The notes under the pieces: generated by a model | Seen by the model: the letters and a program-made list of their open reading frames with translations, nothing else | Told to the model about the DNA's origin: nothing | The model's database searches: none | DNA from: Gammaproteobacteria bacterium | GTDB taxonomy: Bacteria; Pseudomonadota; Gammaproteobacteria; Steroidobacterales; Foliamicaceae | DNA: 64,000 nucleotides | Direction: 5' to 3' | Assembly (NCBI GenBank): GCA_011523505.1 | Contig: WTGP01000026.1 | Location: 182,263 to 246,262 of the forward strand | Translations under genes and position numbers: made by a program | Shown: piece by piece, positions 7,441 to 19,597 of the stretch | Layout of the letters: each line of letters begins with the position of its first letter | How positions within the stretch are numbered: the stretch's first letter is position 1

Positions 7441-8727
7441 ATGCCGGGAAAATCCATTCAATCGGTCCGAGGCGTTCGCGACCTTCTCCCGGAGGATGCC
7501 GCCGTCTGGCGCAGCGCCGAGGGGATCGTCATCGGAACGCTGGAGGAGCACGGCTACCGCGAATTTCGCGTTCCGCTCCTGGAACACGCCGAACTCTACC
7601 TTCGCTCGGTGGGCGAGGACACCGACATCGTGCAGAAGGAAATGTATACGACCCGGGGAAGCAAGGGCCGGACCATCAGCCTGCGTCCTGAAGCGACCGC
7701 CGGCATTGTCCGGGCCGCGCTGGAACATGGCCTGCACCGCGGCCGCCATCGTGTCTGGTGCGCGGGGCCGATGTTCCGCCGGGAGCGGCCGCAACGCGGG
7801 CGTCTCAGGCAGTTCCATCAGTTCGACGTGGAAGCCATCGGGTTCGCGGGGCCGGACATCGACGCCGAGCTCATCGCGCTGGCCGCGCGCGTCTTCGCCC
7901 GGCTGGGCGTGGACGGCATCACGCTGGAACTCAACAGCCTGGGCGGTTCCCGCTGCCGTGCCGCGTACCGGGAGCGCCTGAGGGAATACTTCGGAGATCA
8001 CATGCAGTCGCTGGACGCGGACAGTCGCGGCCGGCTGGACCGGAATCCGCTGCGCATACTCGACAGCCGCAACCCGGAGATGGCCGGTCTGATCGGCGCG
8101 GCCCCGGAAGTATCCGAATTTCTCGAACCGGAATCCGCCGATCACTTCGCCGAACTGCAAATGCTGCTGTCCGCGATCGGTCTGGATTTTCGCGTCAATC
8201 CCCGCCTGGTGAGGGGCCTGGACTACTACAGCAGGACCGTATTCGAGTTTCTGACCGACCGGCTGGGAGCGCAGAACGCGGTGTGCGCCGGAGGGCGCTA
8301 TGACGGGCTGGTCGAGCAGCTTGGCGGACCGCCCACGCCCGCAATCGGATGGGCGATGGGAATTGAGCGCGTGCTTGAACTCGCGCGCCTTCCTGAATCG
8401 GCCGCGGCCGAAGGTGCTTACCTGGTCCTGCTGGGCGGCAGCGACGTGCGTGAGGCCGGTCTGAAGCTGGCCGAGAAGCTGAGGAACGAGTGCCCCGGGC
8501 TGCCCGTGCAGATGCATTGCGGCGGGGGCAACATCAAGGCCCAGATGCGCCACGCAGGCCGTTCCGGAGCGCGCTACGCGCTGGTCGTCGGAGAGAGGGA
8601 GCTGGACGCGGGAACCGTTGGGCTGAAGGACCTGCGCGGGGAAGGCGAACAAAAGGACATCCCGATCGAGGAACTTTCGCGCGTGCTGCGGGGGCGCTCC
8701 GACCGTACAATTCAGGACCATGGATGA
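7441..8727 (+). CDS. hisS: Histidine--tRNA ligase
   Basis: HisRS attaches histidine to tRNA-His. The 428-residue class II synthetase shows VRGVRDLLP at the N-terminus, motif 2 in FRRERPQRGRLRQFHQFDVE, the histidine-A motif LVRGLDYYSRTVFE and motif 3 region AGGRYDGLVEQLGG, then an anticodon-binding domain. The ATG at 7441 fits the family start MPGKSIQSVRG. It overlaps the next gene by 8 bases. ispG, usually just upstream in gammaproteobacteria, is not present. Confidence 0.97.
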   Translation: MPGKSIQSVRGVRDLLPEDAAVWRSAEGIVIGTLEEHGYREFRVPLLEHAELYLRSVGEDTDIVQKEMYTTRGSKGRTISLRPEATAGIVRAALEHGLHRGRHRVWCAGPMFRRERPQRGRLRQFHQFDVEAIGFAGPDIDAELIALAARVFARLGVDGITLELNSLGGSRCRAAYRERLREYFGDHMQSLDADSRGRLDRNPLRILDSRNPEMAGLIGAAPEVSEFLEPESADHFAELQMLLSAIGLDFRVNPRLVRGLDYYSRTVFEFLTDRLGAQNAVCAGGRYDGLVEQLGGPPTPAIGWAMGIERVLELARLPESAAAEGAYLVLLGGSDVREAGLKLAEKLRNECPGLPVQMHCGGGNIKAQMRHAGRSGARYALVVGERELDAGTVGLKDLRGEGEQKDIPIEELSRVLRGRSDRTIQDHG

Positions 8728-9418
8728 TTTTCTTACCGATCAACAGCAGGCGGCGCGCGTGCGGGGCTGGGTGCGCGAGTACGCGCCGTCCGCGATCCTG
8801 GCCGTCGTAATAGGAATCGGCGGCTACTTCGGCTATACCCAATGGCAGGTGCGGCAGGACCGCCAGGCCGCCGAAGCATCCGAACTCTACGAGGATTTCC
8901 GGGCCGCGATCGAGTCCGACGACCGGGATTCCGCCGGCACGCTGCTGGAGAGCCTGGTTGCGGAATACGAAGGCAGCGGCTACGCGGATCACGCCCGCCT
9001 GCTTATGGCAAAGGAGTATGTCGATACGACGCAGCCATCCCGGGCGGAGCAGGAGTTGCAGGCCGTGATCGAAACGACTTCGAACGGCGACCTGCGGCAA
9101 TTGGCGCGCCTGCGGCTGGCGCGGGTGTACCTGTACATGGATCGGCCGGAAGATGGCCTGGAAGCGCTGGACACGGACGTGCATTCGCCCGCCTGGCGGC
9201 AGTTGACGGAGGACATGCGCGGCGACCTGCACCAGGCGCTGGGACAGACGGAGGCGGCACGTGCCGCCTACCAGGCGGCACTGGAACACGGCGGGCAGAT
9301 CGATGCCGCCTGGATTCGCCTGAAGCTGGACCATCTGGCGGCAGTCGGCGTTGCCGACGCGGAGGCGCCTGAGCCGGACCCGGCGGACGAAAGCGCACCG
9401 GCCGGGGAGGAACAGTGA
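8720..9418 (+). CDS. yfgM: YfgM-family TPR membrane protein (SecYEG-associated)
   Basis: The 232-residue protein has a short cytoplasmic N-terminus, one membrane helix (YAPSAILAVVIGIGGYFGY) and a periplasmic TPR domain (ARLRLARVYLYMDRPEDGLEAL and ALGQTEAARAAYQAALEHGG). This is the layout of YfgM, which joins the SecYEG translocon and the chaperone PpiD. The C-terminus is an acidic, proline-rich tail. Its position between hisS and bamB is conserved in the class. It overlaps bamB by four bases (GTGA). Confidence 0.9.
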   Translation: MDDFLTDQQQAARVRGWVREYAPSAILAVVIGIGGYFGYTQWQVRQDRQAAEASELYEDFRAAIESDDRDSAGTLLESLVAEYEGSGYADHARLLMAKEYVDTTQPSRAEQELQAVIETTSNGDLRQLARLRLARVYLYMDRPEDGLEALDTDVHSPAWRQLTEDMRGDLHQALGQTEAARAAYQAALEHGGQIDAAWIRLKLDHLAAVGVADAEAPEPDPADESAPAGEEQ

Positions 9419-10626
9419 TCAAGCCTTTCTCCCGCGACCGCGGCGCGTCCCCGGGAGTGAGGGGTTTGGCGGCGCTCGTCCTGGCCGCGGGTTCGCTGGC
9501 GGTCGGTGGTTGCGGAATCTTCGGCGGCGACGATGAGAGCGAGGCGCGCCAGCCCCGCGAACTCATGGAGTTCAGCGAACAGTTCCGGATTCGGCGTGTC
9601 TGGTCGGCGAGGGTCGGCGACGGCGGCGACGAGTTGCGCCTCGCATTGCGGCTGGATGGCGACGGCACCAGGATCTACGCGGCCAACGTGGACGGCGTGG
9701 TCCACGCCTTCGACGCCGCGAACGGCAGGCAGCGCTGGCGGCGCGACACGGACCTCAGCCTCTCGGCCGGCCCCATTGTCGGAGACGGCGTGGTCGCCGT
9801 GGGTTCCTCCGGCGGCTGGGTCGTCGTGCTGGATGCGGACAGCGGCATCGAGGAATGGCGCGCCTATGTTCGCGGCGAAGTGCTGGCGGCGCCGGCGATC
9901 GGCGGCGGCCGGTTGTTCGTGCGCACGGTGCACGGTTTTCTGTACGCGTTCAGTCTGGCCACCGGCCAGGAGCTATGGTCGGTTTCCCAGAGCGTGCCCC
10001 GGCTCAGCCTGCGGGGCACGTCCGCGCCGGTGGTGCAGGCGCAGATGGTGATCTGCGGGTTCGACAACGGGCGGCTGACCGCCTATCAGCAATCCGACGG
10101 CGCCAAGGCATGGGACGTGCCGCTTGCCGCGCCGGCGGGCCGCAACGAGCTGGAACGCCTGGTGGACCTCAACGGCGACGTGCAGGTGGTGGGTAACGAC
10201 GTTTACGTCGCCGGCTACAACGGCCTGCTGACCTCGGTGGCGGCGGAGTCGGGGGAATTGCTCTGGTCGCGGGAATTTTCCGGCTACAACGGCCTGGTGG
10301 TGGACGCGAACAATGTCTATTCGGTCAGCGAAGACGGGCAGATAAGCGCCCACGCCCGCACCGGCGGCACCCCGCTGTGGAGCTCCGATTCGCTCGGCTA
10401 TCGGGACCTTTCCCGTCCGGCGCTGTACGCCGCCCACGTCATGGTCGGTGACCTCGAGGGGTATCTGCACGGCTTCAACGTCTTTACCGGAAGGCTGGAG
10501 GCGCGCGCGCGCGCAGGGAACAGCCGCATCGGCTCGCAACCGCTGGTGATGGGCGACAGGCTGTTCGCGCTTACCGTATCCGGCGAACTGACCGCCTGGC
10601 GCTCCGCGGCCGCGGCCGGCTCCTGA
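9415..10626 (+). CDS. bamB: Outer membrane assembly lipoprotein BamB
   Basis: BamB is an outer-membrane lipoprotein of the BAM complex that inserts beta-barrel proteins. The 403-residue protein has a lipoprotein signal with lipobox SLAVGGC near residue 33 and an eight-bladed PQQ-type propeller seen as repeats of the form GTRIYAANVDGVVHAFDAANG, QRWRRDTDLS and GELLWSREFSG. The GTG start at 9415 overlaps the yfgM stop. The N-terminus before the hydrophobic core is longer than usual, so a later start is possible but no better codon with a binding site is seen. Confidence 0.93.
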   Translation: MIKPFSRDRGASPGVRGLAALVLAAGSLAVGGCGIFGGDDESEARQPRELMEFSEQFRIRRVWSARVGDGGDELRLALRLDGDGTRIYAANVDGVVHAFDAANGRQRWRRDTDLSLSAGPIVGDGVVAVGSSGGWVVVLDADSGIEEWRAYVRGEVLAAPAIGGGRLFVRTVHGFLYAFSLATGQELWSVSQSVPRLSLRGTSAPVVQAQMVICGFDNGRLTAYQQSDGAKAWDVPLAAPAGRNELERLVDLNGDVQVVGNDVYVAGYNGLLTSVAAESGELLWSREFSGYNGLVVDANNVYSVSEDGQISAHARTGGTPLWSSDSLGYRDLSRPALYAAHVMVGDLEGYLHGFNVFTGRLEARARAGNSRIGSQPLVMGDRLFALTVSGELTAWRSAAAAGS

Positions 10627-10650
10627 CAGCGGGCATGGGGGATCGCCGCC

Positions 10651-11976
10651 ATGTTACCGGTCGTGGCCCTTACCGGGCGGCCCAACGTAGGCAAATCCAC
10701 GCTCTTCAACCGGCTTGCCGGTAAACGCGAAGCCCTGGTCGCCGATTATCCCGGTCTGACGCGCGACCGCCGCCACTGCCTGGCCCGGCTGGACGGCCGG
10801 CGCGTAATCCTTGTCGATACGCCGGGCGTAGGCGAGGGCGGCGATTGGGACGAGGCGCTTCGCGGGCAGTTCGAACGGGCGCTGGCCGAGAGCGATCTCG
10901 CCGTCCTGCTGACCGACGCCCGCCAGGGACTCTGCCCGGCCGATGAAGCGGCGGCGGGCTGGATGCGCGAGGCCGGCTGCACCGTGATCCTCGCCGTCAA
11001 CAAGAGCGAAGGGCAGCCGCGGGAAATCAGCGTCGCGGAGTTTCATGCCCTGGGCATCCCCGATCCCTTTGCCATATCAGCGCTTCGCGGCGACGGGGTG
11101 GCATCGCTTGCGGACGCGGTGGCGAACGCTCTGCCGGCTGACGCGGCAACTATGGAGGCGGACGAGGGACGCACCCGGATCGCTATCATCGGCCGCCCGA
11201 ACGTGGGCAAATCAACCCTGGTGAACCGCTACCTGGGCGAGGAGCGCATGCTGGTGCGGGACCAGGCCGGCACCACGCGCGACAGCGTGCCGCTGGATTT
11301 CGAGTACGGCGGCAAACCCTGCACGCTGGTGGATACGGCGGGCATCCGGCGGCGCACTCGGGTCGATCCCGGTCCCGAACGGCTGTCGGTTACGCAGGCC
11401 TTGCAGGCGATAGAACAGGCGGACGCCGTCATCGTTCTTCTCGACGCCCGGGAAGGCGCAACGGAGCAGGACCTGAGACTGATCTCCCTGGCGCTGGACC
11501 GGGGCAGGGCGCTGGTCATCGGCGCCAATCAGTGGGACCGGGTCCCGGCTTCCGGCCGGGCCCGCCTGAACGACGAACTGGCGCGGCAACTGAAATTCCT
11601 GGACTTCGTCGATCTGCACCGCGTGTCGGCCCTGCGCGGATGGGGCGTTAACAAATTGCTCAACAGCGCGCTGGCGGGCGTGGAGTCGGCCAGCCGGGAC
11701 CTGCCCACCGGGCAACTCAACGCCTTGCTGCGAAGGGCGGTGGAAGAACACGCGACGCCCCGGCGAGGCGGACGCAGGATTCGGCTCAATTACGCGCACC
11801 AGGGAGGCAAACGGCCGCCGCTGATCGTCATTCACGGGCGGCAGACGGAGCACCTGCCGGCCAGCTTCCGGCGCTACCTGGCGCGCCGGGTTCGAACGAA
11901 ATTCGGTCTGCGGGGCACGCCGGTGCGCATCGAGCTTCGCACCGGGTCCAATCCCTACGCGGAATCTTCAGTCTGA
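10651..11976 (+). CDS. der: Ribosome assembly GTPase Der (EngA)
   Basis: Der is an essential GTPase with two tandem G domains that acts in 50S subunit maturation. Both are visible: the first P-loop is GRPNVGKSTLFNRL with DTPGVGEG, the second is GRPNVGKSTLVNRYLG with DTAGIRRR. A KH-like C-terminal domain follows, ending with RGTPVRIELRTGSNPY. Length of 441 residues is normal. Its 3' end overlaps the convergent xseA gene by nine bases. Confidence 0.97.
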   Translation: MLPVVALTGRPNVGKSTLFNRLAGKREALVADYPGLTRDRRHCLARLDGRRVILVDTPGVGEGGDWDEALRGQFERALAESDLAVLLTDARQGLCPADEAAAGWMREAGCTVILAVNKSEGQPREISVAEFHALGIPDPFAISALRGDGVASLADAVANALPADAATMEADEGRTRIAIIGRPNVGKSTLVNRYLGEERMLVRDQAGTTRDSVPLDFEYGGKPCTLVDTAGIRRRTRVDPGPERLSVTQALQAIEQADAVIVLLDAREGATEQDLRLISLALDRGRALVIGANQWDRVPASGRARLNDELARQLKFLDFVDLHRVSALRGWGVNKLLNSALAGVESASRDLPTGQLNALLRRAVEEHATPRRGGRRIRLNYAHQGGKRPPLIVIHGRQTEHLPASFRRYLARRVRTKFGLRGTPVRIELRTGSNPYAESSV

Positions 11977-13347
11977 GTCTTTCTTCTTTCGCACCCGGGC
12001 GTGCAGGGTTCCGCGTGCGAGCCGCGCCTGGATGTCGCTCCCCGGTTCCGCCTGTGAGGCATCGGTGAGCACCTGGCCTTCGGGTCCGGTCACGATGGCG
12101 TAGCCCCGGTTGAGCGTGTTCTGCGGGCCCAGCCCGCGCAGCGCCGAGCGGGCCACGTCCACCCGCCGGTGCGAGGCGGCAAGCAGGTTTTGCGCGGCTG
12201 AACCGAGACGCGGTACCAGCCACTCAAGCCGGGTTCGACGGCTGCCGGCCACGGCCAGAGGCGAACCTGCAAGCAGCCGGGCCCGCAATGTTGCCAGCGT
12301 TTGCGACCCGGAACCCGGCAGCCTCATTGCTGCGCTGCGCATTCGATCATGCAGTTCGTCGAGGCGCTGTCCGCATTGCATCAGCCGCGCGGGCGGTCCG
12401 GCGCGGGTCAGCCTGCCCGACAGCTGATTCAGCGACCTGCCCCGGCCCGACAGCAGTGATGCCGTCGCCTGTTCGATGCTGCTCCGGCCCCGCTCGACCC
12501 GCCGCAGCCAGTCGGCCGCGTCCGGCGTGGCGATCTCGGCTGCCTGCGACGGGGTGGCCGCCCGCCGGTCGGCAACGAAGTCCGCGATCGTGTAGTCCGT
12601 TTCGTGCCCGACACCGCTGATCAGCGCAATCGGAAAGGCCGCGATGAAGCGCGCCAGGTGCTCGTCGTTGAACGTGGCCAGGTCTTCGAGATCGCCGCCC
12701 CCGCGCGCCAGTATCACCAGGTCGCAGGCCTTGTGCTCCGCCGCGGCGCGCAATGCCGCGACAACCTGCTCGGCAGCCCCCACGCCCTGGACCTGGGTGT
12801 GGTAAAGCACCACGGGCAATGCCGGAAAGCGGTTGCGCAATACCGTGACGACATCGCGCGCCGCCGCGCTCTCCCGCGAACTGACCAGGCCGATGCGGTT
12901 GGGCAGCAAGGGGATCGCCCGCTTGCGCTCCTCGTCGAACAGCCCCTCTTCCCTGAGCTGACGCTTGAGCGCCTCGAACTGCTGCAGCAGCTTGCCGACG
13001 CCGGTCTCGCGCATGTCCGAGACAATCAACTGATAGCTGCTTCGCGGCGTATAGGCCTGGACCTGACCCATGGCGATGACGCGCTGTCCGTCGGCCGGCT
13101 TGAACGTGAGCCTCCGGTTGGCGGTGGCGAACATTGCGCACTGAATCAGCGCATCTTCGTCCTTCAGCTTGAAGTACATGTGGCGCCCGCGGTAATGGCT
13201 GAAATCGGCGATTTCTCCCTCCACCCTGACTGCCGCAAACTCGTCCCTGAGGCGTGTCGCGATAAGCTGGACCAGTTGCCCGACTTGCAGCAATGGCGCG
13301 TCTTCGGTCCGTTCGCCCGCGCCGAGATTTACCACTTCGCCACGCAT
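11968..13347 (-). CDS. xseA: Exodeoxyribonuclease VII large subunit
   Basis: XseA is the catalytic subunit of exonuclease VII, which degrades single-stranded DNA to oligonucleotides. An N-terminal OB fold (VRVEGEIADFSHYRGRHMYF) is followed by the catalytic region with RIGLVSSRESAAARDV, ILARGGGDLEDL and FVADRRAATPSQAAE, then a long helical segment. The 459-residue length is in family range. The ATG at 13347 lies 38 bases from the divergent guaB start. The small subunit gene xseB is not in the window. Confidence 0.95.
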   Translation of the reverse strand: MRGEVVNLGAGERTEDAPLLQVGQLVQLIATRLRDEFAAVRVEGEIADFSHYRGRHMYFKLKDEDALIQCAMFATANRRLTFKPADGQRVIAMGQVQAYTPRSSYQLIVSDMRETGVGKLLQQFEALKRQLREEGLFDEERKRAIPLLPNRIGLVSSRESAAARDVVTVLRNRFPALPVVLYHTQVQGVGAAEQVVAALRAAAEHKACDLVILARGGGDLEDLATFNDEHLARFIAAFPIALISGVGHETDYTIADFVADRRAATPSQAAEIATPDAADWLRRVERGRSSIEQATASLLSGRGRSLNQLSGRLTRAGPPARLMQCGQRLDELHDRMRSAAMRLPGSGSQTLATLRARLLAGSPLAVAGSRRTRLEWLVPRLGSAAQNLLAASHRRVDVARSALRGLGPQNTLNRGYAIVTGPEGQVLTDASQAEPGSDIQARLARGTLHARVRKKKDSD

Positions 13348-13356
13348 TTGTAAAAT
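13328..13356 (+). promoter_or_regulatory. Probable sigma-70 promoter for guaBA
   Basis: TTTACC (13328-13333) and TAAAAT (13351-13356) are separated by 17 bases and lie about 30 bases before the guaB ATG. The -35 box falls inside the 5' end of xseA. This is a match by eye, four of six and five of six to consensus. Confidence 0.5.
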
Positions 13357-13361
13357 GATAG

Positions 13362-16393
<3,032 letters not shown>

Positions 16394-16483
16394 ACGCGGG
16401 GCCGCGGCTTGCTGGAAGCGGGCAAGTGGATGAATTGTCAGATTCAACATGTATGCTAGAGTCGTATTACGTTTTTCTTATCG

Positions 16484-16705
16484 ATGGTGAACACCATGCA
16501 GCAGGTCAAGGTATCCCCCAAGTTCCAGGTGGTCATTCCCAAGCCGGTGCGCGAATCCCTCGGAATCCGGCCCGGGCAACGCCTGCAGGTAATACCGTAC
16601 GGCGATCGGATCGAATTCGTACCCGTCAGGCGCATCGGCGAGATGCGTGGCTTTCTCGCGGGCATGGACCCGCGCTTCGAGCGCGAACCCGATCGTGAGC
16701 TTTGA
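16484..16705 (+). CDS. AbrB-type antitoxin (VapB-like)
   Basis: This 73-residue protein has a SpoVT/AbrB swapped-hairpin domain: VKVSPKFQVVIPKPVRESLG followed by IRPGQRLQVIPYGDRIEFVP. Such proteins bind their own promoter and neutralise the PIN-domain toxin encoded next. ATG codons at 16484 and 16496 are both possible. Its stop overlaps the start region of the toxin gene (TTGA), the typical toxin-antitoxin arrangement. It sits between guaA and tadA, which are ordinary housekeeping genes. Confidence 0.85.
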   Translation: MVNTMQQVKVSPKFQVVIPKPVRESLGIRPGQRLQVIPYGDRIEFVPVRRIGEMRGFLAGMDPRFEREPDREL

Positions 16706-17103
16706 ATGTGGTCGAGAATCCCCTCAACCTCGTCGATTCCTCAGGCTGGATCGAATACATCGCTGAGGGGCCCAACGCCGGGATTTACGCCGAACCTCTG
16801 TCCGATACGGGACGGCTGATCGTTCCCACCATTTGTGTCTATGAAGTCTTTCGCGTAGTGCTGCGCCGCCGCGGCGAGGACAATGCACTGCGCACGGCCG
16901 CTCTGATGAATCAGGGGCGGGAAGTTCCCCTCACGTCCGCGCTTGCACTCGAAGCCGCGCGGCTCGCACACGAACTTGGCCTCGCGATGTCCGATGGCAT
17001 CATCCTGGCCACTGCCCGGCTCACGGGCGCAACGCTGTGGACCCAGGACGTCGATTTCGCGGGTATTGCGCGTGTGCGCTACTTTCCCAAAATGCCAGCA
17101 TAA
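16702..17103 (+). CDS. PIN-domain toxin (VapC-like ribonuclease)
   Basis: This 133-residue protein is a PIN-domain nuclease, in toxin-antitoxin pairs usually an RNase that cuts tRNA or rRNA. The four acidic positions expected for metal binding are visible: D12 in LVDSSGW, E48 in CVYEVFRVV, D98 in AMSDGIILATA and D116/D118 in WTQDVDF. The start is uncertain: TTG at 16702 overlaps the antitoxin stop and GTG at 16708 follows it. All active-site residues are intact, so the toxin is probably functional. Confidence 0.85.
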   Translation: MNVVENPLNLVDSSGWIEYIAEGPNAGIYAEPLSDTGRLIVPTICVYEVFRVVLRRRGEDNALRTAALMNQGREVPLTSALALEAARLAHELGLAMSDGIILATARLTGATLWTQDVDFAGIARVRYFPKMPA

Positions 17104-17150
17104 GAACGAGTCATTCATGTTTGGCACTGCAGGAAAGGGGGCTCAATAGT

Positions 17151-17621
17151 ATGCGGGCCGAGCCGCGGCTTGGGGGCTACGACGAGCGTTGCATGCAGCG
17201 AGCGCTGGAGCTTGCCGAGCAGGCGGGGGAAGAGGGCGAGGTGCCGGTGGGCGCCGTGCTGGTTCAGAATGGGCGCATCGCGGGCCAGGGCCGGAACCGC
17301 ATGGTCGAGGCCGCGGACCCCACCGCGCACGCGGAAATCGAAGCATTGCGTTCGGCTTGCGTCTCGGCCGGCAACTACCGCCTCCCGGGGGCCGAACTCT
17401 TCGTTACGCTGGAACCCTGCGCGATGTGCGCGGGCGCTATCGTTCTGGCGCGCGTATCCCGCGTGGTTTTCGCAACTCATGATCCCAGGTCGGGGGCCGC
17501 CGGCAGCGTCTTCAACGTGCTGGACAACACATCCCTCAATCACCGATGCGAAGTGCAATCCGGCTTGCTGGAGGAGCAGTCAGCCGAACTTCTGCGCGCC
17601 TTTTTCCGCGCCCGCCGCTAG
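17151..17621 (+). CDS. tadA: tRNA-specific adenosine deaminase
   Basis: TadA deaminates adenosine 34 to inosine in tRNA-Arg(ACG). The 156-residue protein shows the zinc and proton-transfer motif THAEIEAL and the zinc cysteines in EPCAMCAGAIVLARV, plus FATHDPRSGAAGS. The ATG at 17151 gives the expected start; the open frame extends further upstream through vapC but without homology. In some gammaproteobacteria tadA follows guaA, and here the toxin-antitoxin pair lies between them. Confidence 0.95.
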   Translation: MRAEPRLGGYDERCMQRALELAEQAGEEGEVPVGAVLVQNGRIAGQGRNRMVEAADPTAHAEIEALRSACVSAGNYRLPGAELFVTLEPCAMCAGAIVLARVSRVVFATHDPRSGAAGSVFNVLDNTSLNHRCEVQSGLLEEQSAELLRAFFRARR

Positions 17622-17666
17622 GAAAGCTTTCGTTATCATTGGTTTCGAAAACCATCGGTAACAAGA

Positions 17667-18659
17667 GTGAGTCCTGAAATACCCCACACTGCGCTGCAAA
17701 AGGCAGCGTTCGCCGGGGTGATCGCGTGCGCGCTGCTCGCCGAGGGCTGCACGGGCGACTCATCGCCGCTTCCCCTGGTCGGCACGCTGGAGCGCGAACG
17801 GATGGAGCTGGTGGCGGAGTTCCACGAGTCCATCATTGAACTGCACGTCATCGAAGGGGAGCGGGTGCAGGCCGGGCAGCTATTGATGCGACAGGACGGC
17901 GCCCGGGTCGATCAGGACCTCAAGGCGGCGGAAGCGGCCGTTACCCGGACACGCCAGCGCCTGGCGGAACTCATTCGCGGCCCGCGGGAAGAGGCGATTC
18001 GCGCCGCCCGCGCGCGCCTTGACGGCGCACAGGAGATTCTCGAGGTCAGCACCCGCGAACACCTGCGTATCACGGACCTTGCGGAACAGAACATCGCCAG
18101 CCAGACCGACGTCGATCGCGCGTTGCGGGCCGTGGAAATCGCCCGCACCGACGTGGAGGCGCTGGGCGCAGTTCTGGAGGACCTGCTGGACGGGGCCACG
18201 GTGGAAGAGCTGGGACAGGCCGCGGCCGCCGTGGACGAAGCGCAGGCCCGGCTCGAGCGCCTGCGGATCAGCGCCGAGCGCCTGGAAATCGTGGCGCCCC
18301 GAAACGGCCGGGTCGAGGCGCTGCCGTACGAGTTGGGAGAGCGGCCTCCGCCGGGGGCGACGCTGGCCGTCATGCTGGCCGGCGACACCCTGCATGCGCG
18401 GATCTACGTGCCGGAACCGTTGCGGGCCCGGGTGCAGCCGGGACTGGCCGCCAGGATAAGGGTGGACGGCTTCGCAAACGAAATCGAAGGCACGGTGACC
18501 TTTGTTTCCTCGGAAGCGGCGTTTACGCCCTATTTCTCGCTGACCCAGCGCGACCGCAGCCGCCTCGCCTACCTGGCGAAGGTATCGGTCAGGGAAGACG
18601 CCTACGGTGATTTGCCGGTGGGGCAGCCGGTGGAAGTCGACTTTCCGTCGCTCAGGTGA
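17667..18659 (+). CDS. HlyD-family periplasmic adaptor of an ABC exporter
   Basis: This 330-residue membrane-fusion protein has a lipoprotein-like signal (VIACALLAEGC), a biotinyl-lipoyl-like half (ELHVIEGERVQAGQLL), a long coiled-coil hairpin between about residues 75 and 205 (AAEAAVTRTRQRLAELIRG to DEAQARLERLRISAERLE) and the returning half VAPRNGRVEALPYELGE. It resembles YbhG/YhiI adaptors that pair with ABC-2 exporters. It overlaps the ATPase gene by four bases and precedes a permease, so the three form one export operon. The substrate is unknown. Confidence 0.86.
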   Translation: MSPEIPHTALQKAAFAGVIACALLAEGCTGDSSPLPLVGTLERERMELVAEFHESIIELHVIEGERVQAGQLLMRQDGARVDQDLKAAEAAVTRTRQRLAELIRGPREEAIRAARARLDGAQEILEVSTREHLRITDLAEQNIASQTDVDRALRAVEIARTDVEALGAVLEDLLDGATVEELGQAAAAVDEAQARLERLRISAERLEIVAPRNGRVEALPYELGERPPPGATLAVMLAGDTLHARIYVPEPLRARVQPGLAARIRVDGFANEIEGTVTFVSSEAAFTPYFSLTQRDRSRLAYLAKVSVREDAYGDLPVGQPVEVDFPSLR

Positions 18660-19597
18660 ACGAAAACGACTTTGCCATATCCTGCCGCGGCCTGACGCGC
18701 CGCTTCGGTCCAGTTACCGCGGTCAGCAATCTCGATCTCGACGTCCCGCGCGGCCGCATCTTCGGATTCCTGGGGCCCAACGGCTCCGGCAAGTCCACGA
18801 CGATGCGGCTCTTGTGCGGATTGCTGGTGCCGTCCGCGGGGCGGGCTACCGTTCTCGGCTGCCGCGTGCCCGAGGAAGCCGAGAAGCTGCGCCTGCAGAT
18901 GGGCTATATGACCCAGAAGTTCTCGCTGTACGAGGACCTGACCGTCCTCGAAAACCTGCGATTCGTCGCCCGCGTGTTCGACCTGGGATTGCGGCGCATG
19001 CGGGAACGCATAGCGGTCAACAGCAAGCTGTATGAATTGGACGACCTGCATTCACGCCTCGCCGGGACCTTGAGCGGCGGCCAGAAGCAGCGGCTGGCCC
19101 TGGCCGCCGTCACGCTGCACGAACCCCGGCTGCTGTTGCTGGACGAACCCACCAGCGCGGTGGACCCGCAGAGCCGGCGGGATTTCTGGGACCGCCTGTT
19201 CGAACTGGCAGATGAGGGCACGACGATCCTCGTCTCCACCCATTTCATGGACGAAGCGGAACGATGCCACCGCCTCACTTTTCTCGACCGGGGCGCGATG
19301 GTGCGGGAAGGCCCGCCACAGGAACTGATGGACCGGCTCGAGGCGATCACGGTCGAAGTCGCGACCCGGATGCCTAGACGCACCCGCGCATTGCTGGACC
19401 CGAACGATTGGGTCCTGGCCGTGACCCAGCTCGGCAACCGCCTGCGCGTCATGCTTCGGCCCGACACGGCGTCCCCGGTGGAACGTATCGACGCCTTGCT
19501 GAAACAGGCGTCATTGCACGGGACGGTGCGGCGAACGGGCGCCACGCTGGAAGACGTATTCGTGGCCGCCACGAACTTTCAAAGGCCGTCCCGGTGA
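18656..19597 (+). CDS. ABC transporter ATP-binding protein (ABC-2 exporter)
   Basis: This 313-residue protein is a single nucleotide-binding domain with Walker A GPNGSGKSTTMRLL, Q-loop YMTQKFSLYEDLT, signature TLSGGQKQRLALA, Walker B LLLLDEPTSAVDP and the switch histidine in VSTHFMDEA. The C-terminal ~90 residues are the extension common in ABC-2 exporters of the YbhF/YhiH type, though those carry two such domains and this has one. The GTG start overlaps the adaptor stop, and its own stop overlaps the permease start (GTGA in both cases). Confidence 0.9.
   Translation: MNENDFAISCRGLTRRFGPVTAVSNLDLDVPRGRIFGFLGPNGSGKSTTMRLLCGLLVPSAGRATVLGCRVPEEAEKLRLQMGYMTQKFSLYEDLTVLENLRFVARVFDLGLRRMRERIAVNSKLYELDDLHSRLAGTLSGGQKQRLALAAVTLHEPRLLLLDEPTSAVDPQSRRDFWDRLFELADEGTTILVSTHFMDEAERCHRLTFLDRGAMVREGPPQELMDRLEAITVEVATRMPRRTRALLDPNDWVLAVTQLGNRLRVMLRPDTASPVERIDALLKQASLHGTVRRTGATLEDVFVAATNFQRPSR

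Noticed and set aside
16435..16457. TTGTCA and TATGCT as a promoter for the toxin-antitoxin pair
   Set aside because: The spacer is only 11 bases. No better pair was seen.
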